A stretch of DNA of 64,000 nt from Rhyzopertha dominica (Eukaryota; Arthropoda; Insecta; Coleoptera; Bostrichidae), in contig QCXZ01000075.1 in the NCBI GenBank assembly GCA_025024175.1, forward strand, positions 5,332,001 to 5,396,000, read 5' to 3'. The translations under genes and the position numbers were made by a program. Each line of letters starts with the position of its first letter. Within the stretch, counting starts at the first letter, position 1. Shown here piece by piece: positions 1 to 10,619 of the stretch. The notes under the pieces are model-generated. The model ran no database searches. It saw nothing but the letters and a program-made list of their open reading frames with translations, and had not been told where the DNA came from.

Positions 1-830
1 GCTGATATCGCTGAAATGCAAGCATATTCAAAACAGAACAATGGCTATCGATATATACTGGTGTTATAGACTGCCCACACGAAATTTGTTTGGACGCAAG
101 GTATAAAAAAACAAGACTGCTATATGTGTGACCAAGGCTTTGCGGAAAATACTCAGACGAGCTGGATATAGACCCAATTTTCTGCAAACAGATCACGGGC
201 GGGAGTTCTATAATCGACGTATGTCAGCATTATTGCAAGAGAATAATATATCACATTACTCAACATATAGCTCTAAGAAGGCGGCGATCGTAGAACGTGT
301 GATAAGAACATTAAAGAGTAAACTTTACAAACAATTCTCACTACAAGGTAACTACCGATGGCGGCATATTCTACAGAATATAACCGATAGTTATAATGAT
401 ACATGGCCACAGTACAATAAGAATGAAACCGAATGAAGTAACAAAGTCGACTAAAGTTCAACTGCCTTGGACGAAGAAATCTGTGAAAAGAAGAAAGCAA
501 TTATACAAATTTAAAGTTAACGATATTGTGAGGATAAGCTGCCATAAACATGCTTTTGATAAATCTTATCATCCCAACTGGTCTAATGAGAACTTTAAAG
601 TGTATAAATTGCAAAAGACTGATCCTCCGACTTACCTGCTGCAAGATATGACCGGAACTCCAATCAAAGGTTGCTTTTACGAACAAGAACTGCAGAGAAC
701 CCGTCATCCTGATGTATATTTAGTTGAAAAGGTTATAAGAAGGAGGCGAAAAGACAATAAAGTGTATGTTAAGTGGCTAGGATTTGATAAGAAACACAAT
801 TCTTGGGTAGATGCAAATAATATACTATAA
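1..830 (+). pseudogene. Polinton/Maverick integrase (DDE) with C-terminal chromodomain, broken, 5' part outside the window
   Basis: This is a retrovirus-like DDE integrase, which in Polintons inserts the excised or replicated element into the genome. The catalytic core is readable in pieces. The region of the first aspartate (frame 1, near 60-75) is hit by a stop and an indel. The second aspartate lies in QTDHGREFYN (about 185-215). The glutamate lies in AAIVERVIRTLK (about 280-315). A second frame change near 400-420 leads to the C-terminal part. That part carries a basic linker, then a chromodomain at 710-829 with KVYVKWLGFD and the aromatic W of HNSWVDANNIL. The chromodomain probably guides targeting by binding modified histones. 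The open frame ends at 830 and an AATAAA lies just downstream. At least two frameshifts and one stop make it a pseudogene unless they are assembly errors. It converges on the polymerase gene about 100 bp away. Confidence 0.9.
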
Positions 831-932
831 GTTCAATAAATACAATTTATTAAGAGGGAAAATACAATTGTAATATTATCTAACATGTGTAACTTATTAC
901 CATCAATAAACGATAAACCTTACATTCTACAG

Positions 933-3900
933 CTATTGCTTAACTCTTTTATTACTAATTTTATAATGCCCCCAAGCTAAGGTATGGATACCGTCTTCCA
1001 AAATATATCTTTTGTCATCATTGTATGACAGACATACTTTGTTTACAAGCTGTGTATGAATAACATGTTTAATTGACCTGAATAGAGTCTGACTTCTTAA
1101 GAAATTCTTTTTCTCAAACAAACACTGTTTATATTCTTCATGCTTTAACCTCTTCACAACGCAGTTTTTCACTCCTTTAGCTTTTTTAATGCAGGTATTC
1201 TTATTATAAACGTAATCGTACAGTTTTGCTCGTAGCCCAACAAACTCTAACATAACTTTGCCTTGCGTTTCATCTTTAAATAACCCCGGAACAGCTTTGT
1301 TTTTTCCTCGGTATTCCATATATGTTATTTTCGTCATAATTAGTGGTGTCAAACTTATCGATGTTTTCTTTTATGTCGGCATAAATGTCGTCTGTGAAAA
1401 TTCTGTAAATCAGTGAATCTGTATCGGTGTACAAAAGGGTTGCCTTGTTACCATATTTTTGTTTTATAAAACCGTAATGAAAATCATACATTATGTATTT
1501 TGCAATTTCAAGAACACAAAAGCCTATGAATATCGGTTTATCATAAACTATTTCTTGCTTTTGCATTTCAACAGCTACCAAATTTTCATCGAATATGCTG
1601 AAACTTTTAAATCTAGGATTGGAGATATAATAAGAAGCTCCTTTAGACTTGCCATTGCTGTCCCATCTTTTCAAAAGCCGTATATCTTTACGTTTTTCAA
1701 CAGATTCCATGGATTTACCAAAAATGCAATTATTTAAAAGTTTATAGAGATTTTTTTCAAAGTTATTTTTCGAATTCTGCCTTCTACGTGTATTTTGCTC
1801 TATATATGGCGCTATCCACTTCGACTGCTTAAAGGATAGTATTCTGTGTATCTTTTTGAGTATGAGACCATATTTTAAGGCCTGATACAGCGTCTTATAG
1901 TGAACAACATACCTCTCTTTGTCAAAGAAGTTAGGAATTAATTTTTTTACTTTTCCATTGCTAGCTGGAGATACAATATTTTCAACTAGAAATGGAAAGC
2001 AATTGTGCCATTCGTGTAAACTGTTGGGATAATGAATGTCACACTCTAAAATGTAACCAATTTCTCCATCTCGAGAGCAAATGTCCATAACATTGAATTG
2101 CTCAATTTGAGCTTCTGTTAGCCAAGTAAAATTTGAGCATGGCAAGTGTTCACTAAGAGACTTACCGTATAAATTATTCGAATCAAAATAGGATAGAAAG
2201 CTCGTATCCTTATCTGGATCATATGCATATGTGAAATTGTCGATAGCCCCATCTGAATTTTTTTTCGTGCTAGTTGGATCATTGCCTGTTTTTGCAGCTA
2301 TGTACTTATTATTTGCGATTGCATGTCTGTGAGACACCATTGCCACACCTCCTCTAATTGACTTCTTTATAAACTGTAACATCTCAATATCCGTTAAAAG
2401 TTCCAGCTTAATCTGTGTATGTTTCAACATGGCGTCCCAGCTGAGGCCAGGGGCAGTTAGATACCATGCAGGGTCGAGACCATATTCATCTAGACATTTT
2501 GTTCTAAATGCCTCAAAAACATCCGTCAACAACAACACATCCGATTTTAAATAAAGGTCGGAATAGTCCCCCAAATTTTTACAATTAAAAGTATGCCAAA
2601 CGTTTTCAGCGTGCAAGTAGTCGGCTTCTGAGACAGTGTCTTGCGTTAAACTGCTATAAAATTCCTCCCTTGATGGCAATTCTTTAGTGTTGTCTAATAT
2701 CTCCAAACTATTAACGTATTCATAGCAAAAAATCCCCTTTCTTTTCATTAATTTAAATTCGCTATCAGAATTGAAGAATCGACGCGTCTCGATAAATTGA
2801 TTGTCATCTAAATAGCTCGCTAGAGAAGTGAGACTACTGGACATAAAACGGAAGCTGTCCAAAAAACGTATTGTTACATAGTATACACGATGAATGCTCT
2901 TCTTCTTACTACTGTCCTTTGAAGCTGAAATTTCATTTCTGGATATAAGCAATTTTACATCAAGGGCTAAATATTTTTCTTTTGTTAAACCAATTACCTT
3001 AATATCTTTCACTTTCGGCGATTGAGCTAATTCTTTTACAAACAGATGACAATCGAAGGATGATAAATTGTGCATAATCACTGGAATGAGTAAGGGTGTT
3101 CTACTGGCCAGGTTACATTTTGAATGGACTTTTCCTCGGAATAAGGAGGAACTGTGAGAGTGATCTAAAACGGGCCTTTGTGATATATCATTATTATTTG
3201 ATGAAAATTCTCCTCCACACATATAACAATGAGTGGCGTTTTTAGCCTTAGAAACTTGATCAGGTCTAAGCGGTGCCATTGGCCGATTCTGGAGAATATG
3301 ATTGGTAAAAATATCTCTTGTATCATCAATAAGCATCTTGACAAATGTTTCACTGCAGTTTTTACCTCGATATATACGAAGGGTATTGAGAGAGTCGTCA
3401 TAACTGCATTTTATCTTATAGGAAAAACTATATGGAACGTGAATATCTGTATTCATTATATATTTGCTTTCAGCATTGGGTACTGCTGTGTCAAATGGCA
3501 TCATAAAAGTTTCAAAGTCTGCGTAAATGACAAATTCTAACTTGACCGATTTATGACTATTTACAAATTGTATTACGTTTTTCCCTGGATCAGGTAAAAT
3601 TGTTACTTGTTTAGAACATTCCTGTAAATTCAAATGTGCCTTAAGCTTTTCCGGTGTCTGAAATCTAGACAGACAGCCGTCGCATATATAAATTTTGCTA
3701 GTATGTTTAGTCATTTGCCCAACTAACAGTTTCGCCAAATCTTTTATGTAGCAGTAATGACCTTTAGTGTCATCTTCGATATACAACAAGTTAACATGAA
3801 TTGCTTTTCGTTCGATACAATGATGCAGAGGTCCTGTTAATTTAAAAGGTCTGTTGCATTTTTTTTTAGGATTGTCACTCATATTCTGTTTACTATCTTT

Positions 3901-4818
3901 TTCGTCACAATGTAGGCCAAACACGTTAATAGATATGTTATTTCTTCTTTCAAATATTGGAATGTCTTTGATTTGTACGGGAAATGTAATATTCTCAAAA
4001 TTCAAAGTGTTGAAATATTTAAAATACCGAGTTACATCACCTGAACGGTTTGCTTGGGGATACAAGGCAGATAATATAGACCACGCAAAGCAATAGTTGT
4101 CGGAGTTTTTAACATTAATAATAGCTTTTATATTTCTTACGCACTGCGGGAGGTCAATGAAGGAACATCCAGCTAGGGGTGTGTGAACTGCTGTCGAAAC
4201 TTCCACAAAAAGGATATCCGACAAAACCCAACCGGATTCTTTATGCTGTAAATGTAAGAGAATAGCATTAAACACAACTTCTATTATTTACTTAATGTTA
4301 CTTACATTAAATTCAATAGCCTTTGCAGTCATTCGATCGCACGAATCTCGATAAAGTTTCTCCAGGTCAGTTGAAGCCGACATAAGACTGTATGAACCAC
4401 TTTTAAAACTCTTTATATCGAACGTTTGACTACTGTCATCTTCGTCTTCCACTTGCTGGTCTACACTCTTTTTTAGCACATATAAGCAAAACAATTCAAA
4501 ATTCACCTTCAGCAGTGGATGCTCCTTTAATCTGTCTGCAGTAACGGATAATGTTCTGTTCTTTACATCAAGAAAAAATGCATCAAAATCAACGCAATTT
4601 TGGTTGTCATATCGTGGTGTTTTTTGTATTCGATATATATTCAGTGAATTATTGAATGCGTTACTTATCAGATAGACGCCCTCGTGTATTTCCTGAGCAA
4701 CATTATTTTTATGTAAGTTACTTCTGGTATGAGCCGGAAATAATCGTTTAGGTATGTTGATTTTGCAAGCTTCACAGAGAATGTAGTCATCAATTTTTGA
4801 TGAATTATCTCCATTCAT
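933..4818 (-). CDS. Polinton-type protein-primed DNA polymerase B with N-terminal C2H2 zinc finger, two exons, one frameshift
   Basis: This is a family-B DNA polymerase that replicates Polinton elements by protein priming. Exon 1 (4306-4818) starts at ATG 4818 and has a C2H2-like finger (CEACKINIPKRLFPAHTRSNLH spacing). Exon 2 (from 4245) carries the NIKAIINVKNSDNYCFAWS segment and a 3'-5' exonuclease motif YADFETF. A Cys/His cluster (CYMCGGEF through LDHSHSS), polymerase motif A-like DSNNLYGKSL, motif B-like LLNNCIFGKSM and motif C YTDTDS follow. The two parts join in phase 0 across a 60-bp intron. A one-base slip in a T/A run near 1300 moves the last ~130 residues into the 933-1352 frame. 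The total of about 1,270 residues is in the family range. All catalytic motifs are present, so this copy is recent or the frameshift is an assembly error. No capsid genes adjoin it. Confidence 0.9.
4246..4305 (-). other. 60-bp spliceosomal intron in the polymerase B gene
   Basis: Read on the minus strand, the donor is AAT|GTAAGT at 4305 and the acceptor is TTACATTTACAG at 4246. The length is 60 bp, the phase is 0, and it contains an in-frame TAA. Removing it joins the zinc-finger reading frame to the polymerase frame, so that residues typical of the family (ending ...GWVLSDI) follow directly. The fit of both splice sites with the protein alignment is inference from sequence; no transcript was seen. 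Confidence 0.8.
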
Positions 4819-5277
4819 GATGTGTTCCCGTCAATGTACTGTACTGTAAGTAATTGCATTTATGCATGAGAGAAAAATAAAAAAGCTAAACATTTTAACT
4901 TTTCATCACCCTATTTTATACATGACAGAAGCGAGATAACGTAAGATAGCCAATGATATATACTATGATCTAATAATAGTAATAAAAGTAATAATAATAG
5001 CATCAACAACAGACTGTTCAAATGTCTGCTTCCGTCATGGATAGTACGTGACATTAAGATAATAAATGACATGCAGTACTTACCAGTGTGGATCACTAAG
5101 TATTTACTATATTATTGTTAGGAAAAACTAGCACTATTTACGTGGCATACCTGCGGTGAGCATGTTTTTTTTTTTATTTTCCTCTAAGACTACAATTTAT
5201 GACTACCTAAAAATTTGACTTACAACCTAGGCACTAAACTAATAATTTTCGCACTTGCAAAAAAAAAACAGCGTTAA
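4819..5277. other. Intergenic AT-rich spacer between polymerase and the small gene
   Basis: About 460 bp with runs of T and TAATAA repeats. Open frames here are low-complexity (a leucine run from CTA/TTA repeats at 4960-5010) and not believable as genes. It probably holds the polymerase promoter, but no clear TATA box was seen. Confidence 0.5.
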
Positions 5278-5634
5278 TTACAGATCACCAAACTCATACA
5301 AATAGGATGCTTTAGCACCAGAATAGCTTTTGGCAGAGCCTAGAAACTTAACATACTTTTTACTAGGTTCTTTGTTAATTAGATTAATACACTCTTCACT
5401 GAAGCCATTATTCAGCCGTCTTGGCAAAAACAAAAGCCTTTCGGTAGTTTTGCCTCCTTCCTCTACTTCGATAATAAGATACGTAGAGAGACCATATTTG
5501 GTTTGAGTTTGCTTGGCTCTTAAGATTGCATAACAATGTTGCGGTACTAATTCTTCTGGCTTAATTTGAGACTGGCTTTTTGGTGCACTGGTTGAAATTT
5601 CATTTAAATATTCCATATTTAAGTAAAACGACAA
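5278..5634 (-). CDS. Small Polinton-associated protein, 118 aa, possible OB-fold nucleic-acid binder
   Basis: An intact 118-codon gene on the minus strand, in the same direction as the polymerase and about 460 bp upstream of it. Two start codons are possible, at 5634 (MSFYLNMEYL) and 5616 (MEYLNEISTS). The second is attractive because the conserved-looking part begins there. The protein has no signal peptide or membrane segment. Alternating beta-type stretches (HCYAILRAKQTQTKYGLSTY, TERLLFLPRRL, KYVKFLGSAKS) suggest a compact beta-barrel such as an OB fold. That would suit a single-strand DNA-binding role beside a replicative polymerase. The fold and role are inference. I recognise the general type as a small conserved protein from insect mobile elements, but cannot name a family with certainty. 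It has a well-placed TATA box upstream at about 5790. Confidence 0.7.
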   Translation of the reverse strand: MSFYLNMEYLNEISTSAPKSQSQIKPEELVPQHCYAILRAKQTQTKYGLSTYLIIEVEEGGKTTERLLFLPRRLNNGFSEECINLINKEPSKKYVKFLGSAKSYSGAKASYLYEFGDL

Positions 5635-5751
5635 AAAAAACTACAATACCTTATATAGCAGCAAAAAGTAGTAGTGCCGTAAAGGCAAATATGTGTAGAA
5701 AAAAGGAAAACAAAAAAAACGCGCACAACAGATAAACCACACTTTCTCTTG

Positions 5752-5800
5752 ACTGCTTGTTAACTGTGTGTAACTATGGACCGAACGCCTTTTTATACAG
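5752..5800 (-). promoter_or_regulatory. Putative core promoter (TATA + initiator) of the 118-aa gene
   Basis: The minus strand reads CTGTATAAAAAGG at 5800-5788, followed about 25-30 bases later by CACACAGTTAAC, a plausible start region. It lies about 130 bp upstream of the start codon. Placement is by consensus only. Confidence 0.45.
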
Positions 5801-6068
5801 CCTTACAACAAAGGAAGCAGAATGCAGGTTTGAACTTGTAGCTATTCTTCTAAATTGCACCTGTCATTTTTCCTTTTTGTTTTTTTCCCTAAAGTGCATT
5901 AGAAAGAGGCTTCAGCTTATTAGAGGTTGACATGAACCTGTCAAAATGCTATTTAGACACGCGACCAATAAATCTTAAGTGAAACCACAGGTAGAAACGA
6001 CTTTTTCGTTTCGCTAAAAGCCTACACAATGGCGGTTTACTCAAACCGCTCAGACTGTAATGCATAAC

Positions 6069-6437
6069 TGGAATTGCTATTGTCTGCTAAAAGCCGAAGG
6101 ATTGGACCAACGCTTCGGCTCCGTGATGTCGGATTTTGAAAGACTTGTTTGAGCCTGTTGACTTTGTGTTTGCTGCTCAGTTGAGGGTATTTACGACTAG
6201 AATAATAAGGGTTTTATAGAACGGGCTACTAAGTTCTGAGAAAATACTTGTCCACTTAACTCAAATGGAAATGCTATTGTTTGCTAAAAGCCGAAGTAAT
6301 GACTTGTTTTACCGTTTTGGTTCATTTCTGGAAAAAAACTGATGCGATGCATTGCTACAGCGCATTAGCTTCTTGCTATGAGCTTAAGATTGCAATGTGT
6401 AATTGAAATTGCAATTGTATGCTGAAAGCCGAAGTAA
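6069..6437 (+). repeat. Three degenerate direct repeats (core GCTAAAAGCCGAAG)
   Basis: Copies sit at about 6069-6099, 6266-6298 and 6403-6436. Each is a GGAAATGCTATTGTNTGCT-type block followed by AAAGCCGAAG. Spacing is about 197 and 138 bp, so these are dispersed and not tandem. They could be binding sites for an element-encoded or host factor, or old tandem duplications; no function is shown. Confidence 0.6.
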
Positions 6438-7682
6438 TTGCTTGCTGGTGATAAAATTTACCTCAAAGGATTTTTTCCCAATAAGCAATATATAATTTTA
6501 TAATTTCCAAATAACAGAGCATATTAACTTTACCTATTTTTTTTATTTTATTAGCGTTCCCCGATGTCTATTTTATTTTATAAGGTTTTCCCTAACGAGT
6601 ATTCAGCTTCATTACATTAAATTCTTATATAGTTTAGTGTTAAGAACGTTGTCACAGCAAATTATATAAAAAATAGTATTAAGACTACATTACAGAACGC
6701 TTTATACAACTATTTTTCGAATGGTTCAAACTATTTTATAAAGGGTTTTTTTTTAAATGTGTTATTTAACACTGAATTTTCACCCGGTGAACATTTATAA
6801 AACTATTTTATTAAGCCTTGATTCTATCATGTAAAAATCAGTGTTATTCTACATATCTGTAGAAAAATATCTTTTTCTGTGATATATGTGTTTTTATAAA
6901 AAAACGGAAGCCATATTATTGTTTTTTTTTTAGATTTTAATCACATGTATGGCCGCCATTGTAACAAGCCAACAAAAAAATTACCAAAACGTAACAATCA
7001 AATTTATAAGGAAATTTGATTATAAAATGAGGTTTGTAAGCAGTCCAGTTAGGTTTATAATGCCATATGATTAAACGGTTATGTCGTATTTTTTAAGTTA
7101 TCTCTTAATTGATGAAATACTTATTAAGTTGGTGACGCTTCAAAAGTTTTTGTACACATATACATATGTTTTTTTTATAGAAAGTTTTAATTGGTAATAG
7201 TTTAGTTTTCTGTAACTACAAGATACACAAAATAGGAAATCAACACTACACATATCTTATGACATCTAGTTTTTCGGTCTGCGGGCATGCTTTCTTATTT
7301 TGTTGAAGAAGCAATGGGTTGTAACTTTAACGAGTCATTAGGAAAATAAAACATTTCCGCCAAATCAGTTATTACAACACTGGGAGGTCCCTTTGAAGTT
7401 GTTGAATGCAACAGTATCATTGCATAATACGTAATATCGCAATATTTTATAACACTGTTTTTTTTTTATATAATAATTGTTATACAACCAATTTATAACT
7501 GCTTTACAGTAATTTGTCTGTAACTATGTACTAAAAAAAAAAAACTGTGCTGGAACACCTACTATAAAAATTCCTAGTTCGGTATTATCTTTTTTGGAGA
7601 AATAATTTGTTTTATTTTAAATAAATTCTGACGCTTTGGCTCCTTGGTGTCGGACTTCGAAAGACTTGTTTAAACCTGTTGG
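6110..7682 (+). repeat. Duplicated ~52-bp block, direct orientation, 1.5 kb apart
   Basis: The blocks at 6110-6161 and 7631-7682 share CGCTT(C/T)GGCTCC, then GATGTCGGA-type sequence, then GAAAGACTTGTTT and CCTGTTG. They match at most positions. One copy is near the start of each divergent gene's upstream region, which suggests shared regulatory DNA or an internal duplication. Confidence 0.6.
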
Positions 7683-7935
7683 CTTACGGGTACGGTTCTA
7701 GTAACAACTTCACAAAGAACGGACAAGTTGTAAATCTTAACCACTTAACCCTTGTCAGCGGTACACGAGCCGACAGTGACTTAATGGAATAGTTGATTTT
7801 GAACAAAAATTTTTAAAAGGGTACCGCCGCTAAGCATCGTTTTTGTGGAAAACAACCCCCTAAAACCGTATTTTCGAGGAGTGGTGGAAAAAGGCATAAA
7901 ATCTGAAGCGTTACAGGCTTTTACACCAGTGCTTC

Positions 7936-7970
7936 GAAAATAAATCTAGAGTTTTCGTGTTCAGTGTGTG
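7936..7970 (+). promoter_or_regulatory. Putative core promoter of the RING gene
   Basis: AAAATAAAT at 7937-7945 is followed about 20 bases later by TCAGTGTG at 7961, which fits the arthropod initiator TCAGT. The start codon of the RING gene is 23 bases further on. This is a consensus-based guess. Confidence 0.4.
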
Positions 7971-7985
7971 TGTGTGTAGAGAGAC

Positions 7986-9559
7986 ATGGATCGCCAACAA
8001 TTATTGTAAGTATATTGATTTCCTTTTGTCTTTTTTGATAACCACTCTTCTTCTTCATACCAATACCTCCGCCCCTTTTTTTTAAATTAACAATATTATT
8101 ATTTCTTACAGACTTATTAACTTCGGCATTCTGCTAATGCAGTTGCTAGAGCTATTCCAATGTTTTATTTGCTTGGAGTATATGGACGGGAGAATAGTCC
8201 AATGCATGAACGGGCACATAATGTGCCTATCATGTGCAGAAAGATCACCCAGGCACGAGTGTCCATTTTGCAGAATTTCTATAGCAGGGGTGAGACGGAT
8301 TCCAATGCCTGATCTGCAAAACATCAGAGATCTACTGAGGGAATTCGTTCATTCAAATGATCGAGTTAACGATGTAATCTCTGATCAAAGCGGTGCTTCA
8401 AGTTCTACCAGATCATTAATCATCATAGATGATAATGATCTGGCAGAACTTGGCCCTAATGCAGATCAGAATGTCTCAGCGATACCTAGCACAGGTAAGA
8501 ATTTAACAATGACATATTTTGCGTACATGTTCTCTCATATATAAAAGTTATCTATTTTTTGTATTTTCTGCAGATGTACCTGGATTGCCTTCCCTGGCAA
8601 CAGCGGGCCCGTCTGTGCAAAGGTTGAACGCTGCAGCCGTTGAACCGTGTAGACGCGTAACGTCGGACACTCTTGCAGGTAAAATACGGTTACTCTTAGA
8701 TACTGTTGAATTTAATTCTAATTACAAATTCTCTCTTAAAAAAAGGAGGAAATGAGTCATTCATCGATCATGGACCGTTCATGGGAGTAGAAGAGAGGTT
8801 GATGATGGCAGGTAATGATTACTTAAACTTAAGCTTATATTTAATTTCCTAATATGTTTTTTTTTTCTTTTTTATCATTATGTTCAGGTTTTCAACCTCT
8901 GCCGTCATCAGCTCTGGAGGAGGAGCGTAGTCAAAACTATTACGGAGGTAACAAATTAAACAATAACTTAAAATTTACCAATTATTACTAAAGCAAAATG
9001 TTTTTCCTTCTTGGGATTAGAAATTGGAGCGCAGCAATTAAGAATAGCGGGAGGAGTTCCGGAACCGCTGTTCGAAGATGAACCGGAACTGAGGTTTCAA
9101 TCACCATCACCACCACCACTCCTACCGGTATTTCCGGAGATACCGGCGCCTCCGATGTCGCCGATGCATCAGGAACACCGGTATCATCCTTATGGACATG
9201 TGATGAGACCGAGGTCACCGGAGTTCCCACCGCCCCCGCAGCCTCCAAGGGAGCAACCCCAGCCGGCTCATCCGCTATTTCCGGAGATACCGGTGCCTCC
9301 GATGCATCAGGGACACCGGTATCATCCTTATGGACGACATGTGATGAGACCGAGGTCACCACAGGTCCCACCGCCCCCGCAGCCTCCAAGGGAGCAGCCC
9401 CAGCCGACTCATTATCACCCCCCTACACCTGTACCCGCTCCCGAACATCCTCAGCCGCCATACAATGCCAACTTTAACCAGCACGAAAACCCCCCACCTC
9501 CTGCACCCAATCCCGCTCATATCCACATCCTTCATCATCATTATTTTTATAATTCGTAA
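7986..9559 (+). CDS. Six-exon RING-finger protein with duplicated proline-rich tail, 389 aa, novel Polinton-linked gene
   Basis: Exons are 7986-8005, 8112-8494, 8574-8678, 8749-8811, 8888-8947 and 9021-9559. Joined, they give exactly 390 codons with the stop at 9557-9559 and no internal stop. All five introns (70-106 bp) have GT-AG ends. The first is phase 2 and the other four are phase 1. Exons 3, 4 and 5 (105, 63, 60 nt) are each multiples of three. Intron 3 has a NAGNAG acceptor (8745/8748). Residues ~24-60 form a C3HC4 RING resembling the SIAH type: CFIC, then QCMNGHIMCLSC, then CPFCR, with all eight zinc ligands present. It is therefore a likely E3 ubiquitin ligase. The middle is low-complexity and acidic. 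Exon 6 encodes two copies of a ~48-residue proline/histidine-rich unit. No membrane segment was seen. It is divergent from the 118-aa gene. The function and target are unknown. Confidence 0.8.
9131..9421 (+). repeat. Tandem duplication (~147 nt unit) inside exon 6 of the RING gene
   Basis: The copy at 9131-9277 is repeated at 9278-9421. Both encode FPEIP.PP then HRYHPYG, HVMRPRSP and PPPPQPPREQPQP. The second copy lacks six bases and has three extra, keeping the frame. Near-identity of the copies indicates recent in-frame duplication. Confidence 0.85.
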
Positions 9560-10180
9560 ATTTTTCCCTTCACCTTAGTGTTAAGCGATTACTATTATTA
9601 TTATTATTATAGTTTTGTATTTTATAGGCTTTTAGTTGTATAATTACATCTAAATACATATATGAAAAATATTCCGCATCTATTTGTATATTTTTCTATT
9701 TTTCCTAAACAACTACAAAGAAAAAAAAACCTTTTTACATACCCTCTATTCATTTCCTAATTATATCCACTACCAAAGTTGATTTGCTCAACATATAACA
9801 CGTAAACACTTCATTATTTAATCGACTAATTAAAAATCATTAAGAAAACATCTACAATCGTTCATCACATAACCAATGCGTCATCACAATTTATTTCCAC
9901 TACAATGTTCCATTTAAAGTTTAACTAAATAATCTAATCGGATATAATGTCCAATATAAGTTCATATAACTAAATAATCAAATTAAAAGTTCCACTCCAA
10001 TTTCTCATCAGCTAGCAATCATCCATCGCATCACCAACCCCCCACCACCTAAATCCACACATTAAATAATCAAAAATCCTGAAAAAAGTTCATTAGCGTC
10101 AATTAATTAAATGCTTAATTACTTCAATTAATTATCAATTAAAATTTTGCAACAGAACATACAGATATGTCCTACTTACA
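9560..10180. other. AT-rich 3' flank with TTA microsatellite, no gene seen
   Basis: About 620 bp downstream of the RING gene. A (TTA)n run is at 9590-9611. No reading frame is credible, and no Polinton terminal inverted repeat could be recognised by eye. Confidence 0.6.
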
Positions 10181-10189
10181 AAACGTAAT

Positions 10190-10610
10190 GCTAATATTAG
10201 AATCAAAGAACATATGTACCACGTAAACAACAGAAATGGACAAGAATCTGCGCTAGCATTATATGATACTAAACAGGTCATAAATTTAATTTAACTAACG
10301 TCAAGAACATAAAACCGCCAATACACGCCAACTTGAACCCCTTAAAGGCTGTTTACTGGCAATTCAAACCACCTATCAAATAAGGGTCCCATCCTCTAAT
10401 TCCGATAATAGTCAAAAGTCAAAAATGTGATATGAACAAATTGTTTTCCTACACCACATAACTCTGTACCCATCTATACTTACGATATTTAAATGTATTT
10501 ACTGTTTTAATTTAGTTACATTTGTTAACCCACCGAAGAAGCTGTTTGGTGGTTGAAATGCTGGCATTTATCTTTGCCAAAAATAAAGTTGGATGTAGAG
10601 TCATAGACAA
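10190..10610 (+). mobile_element. Penelope-like element 3' fragment (GIY-YIG end and UTR)
   Basis: From about 10195 the + strand reads RIKEHMYHVNNRNGQESALA followed by LYDTK, which matches the helix after the GIY-YIG motif in Penelope-like endonucleases. Stops and frameshifts follow. At 10530-10600 there is a short hairpin-forming stretch (CACCGAAGAAGC.. GGTGGTTGAAATGCTGGC) ahead of AATAAAG, in the place where these elements carry their 3' structure. The reverse transcriptase is missing, so this is a 5'-truncated relic. Confidence 0.6.
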
Positions 10611-10619
10611 GTGTTTTTT

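Larger units (their letters stand above)
5801..7930. other. Long intergenic region between two divergent genes, repeat-bearing, no gene seen
   Basis: About 2.1 kb without a believable reading frame, separating the 118-aa gene (minus) and the RING gene (plus). It contains three degenerate direct repeats around the core GCTAAAAGCCGAAG and a second duplicated block, both listed separately. The rest is AT-rich with poly-T runs. Confidence 0.6.

Noticed and set aside
4911..5096. 61-codon minus frame with a leucine run
   Set aside because: The run comes from a TAA/TAG-type trinucleotide repeat; low complexity, no start context.
8988..9541. Long minus-strand open frames opposite the RING gene's last exon
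   Set aside because: They mirror the proline-rich repeat; the + strand joins in frame to five upstream exons while these have no splice context or domain.
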